32,214 bases of DNA from a virus: positions 1,309 to 33,522 of IMG/VR virus record IMGVR_UViG_3300030117_000657. One strand, written 5' to 3'. The translations under genes were made by a program, and so were the position numbers. The notes under the pieces were generated by a model. That model did no database searches and was not told where the DNA came from. It worked only from the letters and a program-made list of their open reading frames with translations. Positions 30,845 through 32,214 of this stretch are shown in pieces. The stretch's first letter is position 1, and every line of letters begins with the position of its first letter.

Positions 30845-31753
30845 ATGGCTATTTCACGCGCACAACTACTTAAAGAACTCCTTCCCGGCCTGAACGCTCT
30901 GTTCGGATTGGAGTACGCAAAATACGGTGAAGAACACGCAGAGATCTTTGAAACAGAGACTTCTGATCGCTCTTTTGAGGAGGAGACCAAATTATCGGGC
31001 TTCTCAGCAGCACCAGTCAAAAACGAAGGCTCTGCCATCGAGTATGACAATGCACAAGAGGCGTTCACCGCTCGCTATACACACGAGACCGTCGCAATGG
31101 GCTTTTCAATCACCGAAGAGGCTATTGAAGATAACTTGTATGACTCACTGTCAGCTCGTTATACGAAGGCACTCGCTCGTGCTATGGCGTACACAAAGCA
31201 AGTCAAGGCAGCGACTATTCTTAACAATGCCTTTTCTAGCGGCACTACATACGGCGACGGCGTAGAGCTTTGCTCCACGGCTCACCCGCTTGTTAGTGGC
31301 GGAACCAACTCTAACGAGCCTGCAACAGCGGCTGATCTTAACGAGACTTCTCTGGAAGCCGCCGTTATTCAGATTGCTGGTTGGACTGACGAGCGCGGTC
31401 TGCTGATTGCTGCAAGGCCACGTAAGTTGATTATCCCACCGAACCTGCAGTTTGTTGCAACTCGCTTGCTGGAGACTGAAGGACGCGTGGGTACAGCGGA
31501 TAACGACCTTAATGCGCTTCGCAATAATGGTTCTATCCCTGAAGGATATACGATCAATCACTATCTGACAGATACTGATGCGTTCTTCCTTCTGACTGAC
31601 GTTCCGAATGGCCTGAAGCACTTCGTACGTAGCCCGATGGCTACCGCTATGGATGCTGACTTCAGCACCGGCAACAGCCGGTACAAGGCCCGTGAGCGTT
31701 ACTCATTCGGTGTATCCGATCCACTGGGCATCTTCGGATCGCCCGGAGCATAA
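30845..31753 (+). CDS. Major capsid protein (HK97-fold type)
   Basis: 302 residues with a near-perfect ribosome-binding site (AAGGAGGGG) and followed by a strong terminator, consistent with high expression. The pattern fits a phage capsid protein: LLPGLNALFGLEYAKYGEEH (N-terminal), an E-loop-like ETSDRSFEEETKLSGF, TVAMGFSITEEAIEDNLYDS and a C-terminal YSFGVSDPLGIFGSPGA. Confidence 0.85.
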   Translation: MAISRAQLLKELLPGLNALFGLEYAKYGEEHAEIFETETSDRSFEEETKLSGFSAAPVKNEGSAIEYDNAQEAFTARYTHETVAMGFSITEEAIEDNLYDSLSARYTKALARAMAYTKQVKAATILNNAFSSGTTYGDGVELCSTAHPLVSGGTNSNEPATAADLNETSLEAAVIQIAGWTDERGLLIAARPRKLIIPPNLQFVATRLLETEGRVGTADNDLNALRNNGSIPEGYTINHYLTDTDAFFLLTDVPNGLKHFVRSPMATAMDADFSTGNSRYKARERYSFGVSDPLGIFGSPGA

Positions 31754-31757
31754 CGAT

Positions 31758-31790
31758 GAGGGGGGAGTGGCTTGCTACTCCCCTCTTTTT
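31758..31790 (+). terminator. Strong rightward intrinsic terminator after capsid gene
   Basis: GAGGGGGGAGT...ACTCCCCTC hairpin followed by TTTTT, starting four bases after the capsid stop. Confidence 0.9.
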
Positions 31791-31857
31791 ATTATAGCAT
31801 ACAGTATCCCTGACAGTTACATTGAGTAGCTGACACTTGCCACGACAGGAGATAGAC

Positions 31858-32214
31858 ATGGCAAACACGACCTTTAACGGTGCAGTCCGCTCCGAAAACG
31901 GATTCAAAGTTGTAACCAAAAGTGCCACCTTGGGTACTTTTACAGAGCAGCTTAATGCCACCAGCGGTGGTTCTCTTGAAGTTCAAAAAGTTGCTACATC
32001 TGGTAGAGACAACATCGTTGCAGCGGGCACCACTGTAGGTGCAAACAACGCCAGCCTAGGCACAGCAGCCACAATCTTTAACGTCGCTCCTAACGCGCAC
32101 GGTTCTGGTATTGCCGACGCAGCAATCAACACCTTCATCAACAAGATTGGTGGAGATATCGTCACTACGATTCTTGTTGATCTGCATGGTGGTTTGGCAT
32201 CCGGCGGCGCTGCT
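31858..32214 (+). CDS. Structural-type protein, truncated by the window end
   Basis: The frame starts at ATG 31858 with AGGAG six bases upstream and is open through base 32214 (119 codons). The visible part is Gly/Ala/Thr-rich and beta-like (FNGAVRSENGFKVVTKS; AAGTTVGANNASLGTA), as in phage head or tail surface proteins. It follows the capsid terminator, so it starts a new transcript or depends on read-through. Confidence 0.75.
   Translation, partial: MANTTFNGAVRSENGFKVVTKSATLGTFTEQLNATSGGSLEVQKVATSGRDNIVAAGTTVGANNASLGTAATIFNVAPNAHGSGIADAAINTFINKIGGDIVTTILVDLHGGLASGGAA

Noticed and set aside
1-32214. Prophage or integrative element
   Set aside because: No integrase, attachment-site duplication, repressor/cro pair or host flanking genes seen; the window is all phage-like. 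Absence elsewhere in the genome cannot be judged.

Overview
The window is a contiguous piece of a tailed double-stranded DNA phage genome. It carries a terminase small/large pair, portal, scaffold and major capsid genes, plus a complete phage-type replication module. I see no integrase, transposase, rRNA, tRNA or CRISPR array. Strong AGGAG/GGAG ribosome-binding sites, the family A polymerase, DUF2815-like ssDNA-binding protein, VRR-NUC and Cas4-like nucleases, and a GroES-like gene among the head genes fit an uncultured, probably marine, short-tailed phage of a proteobacterium. The lifestyle and host are inference; no tail gene is visible to settle the morphotype.

Layout: (1) 1-3297, + strand: the 3' end of a giant polyvalent internal virion/ejection-type protein whose start lies outside the window. 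(2) 3301-3322: a terminator between converging transcripts. (3) 3370-22956, all on the - strand and read right to left: about 27 early/replication genes. The left half (3.4-14.9 kb) is tightly packed with stop/start overlaps: AEP primase-DUF927 helicase, ssDNA-binding protein, small HTH protein, SNF2 helicase, Cas4-like nuclease, DNA polymerase, VRR-NUC and several zinc-ribbon proteins. The right half (15-21 kb) holds a MoxR-type AAA+ ATPase, a metallopeptidase-VWA protein, a DUF3150-like protein and uncharacterised genes. (4) 21102-21855: a 750-bp non-coding, repeat-dense region that looks like a replication origin. (5) 22957-23361: the divergent control region. (6) 23362-32214, + strand: terminase, portal, small proteins, GroES-like co-chaperonin, scaffold, head proteins, capsid, and a partial structural gene cut by the window end.

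The most striking signal is a perfect 18-bp palindrome, TTTACGGAATTCCGTAAA. It occurs ten times exactly and once with one change, only between 9.7 and 23.1 kb. Most copies sit right after a stop codon and 10-55 bases before the next - strand start. Every copy is flanked by C or G on both sides, and in ten of eleven the two flanking letters are identical. One copy lies inside a coding sequence. It marks almost every gene junction of the right half of the early region, including each member of the MoxR/VWA/DUF3150 set, and two copies lie in the origin-like region. This suggests one phage-specific regulon or site-specific DNA/RNA-processing system that ties the uncharacterised module to replication control.

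The genome is evidently longer than the window: the giant gene is open at base 1 and the last gene is open at base 32214.
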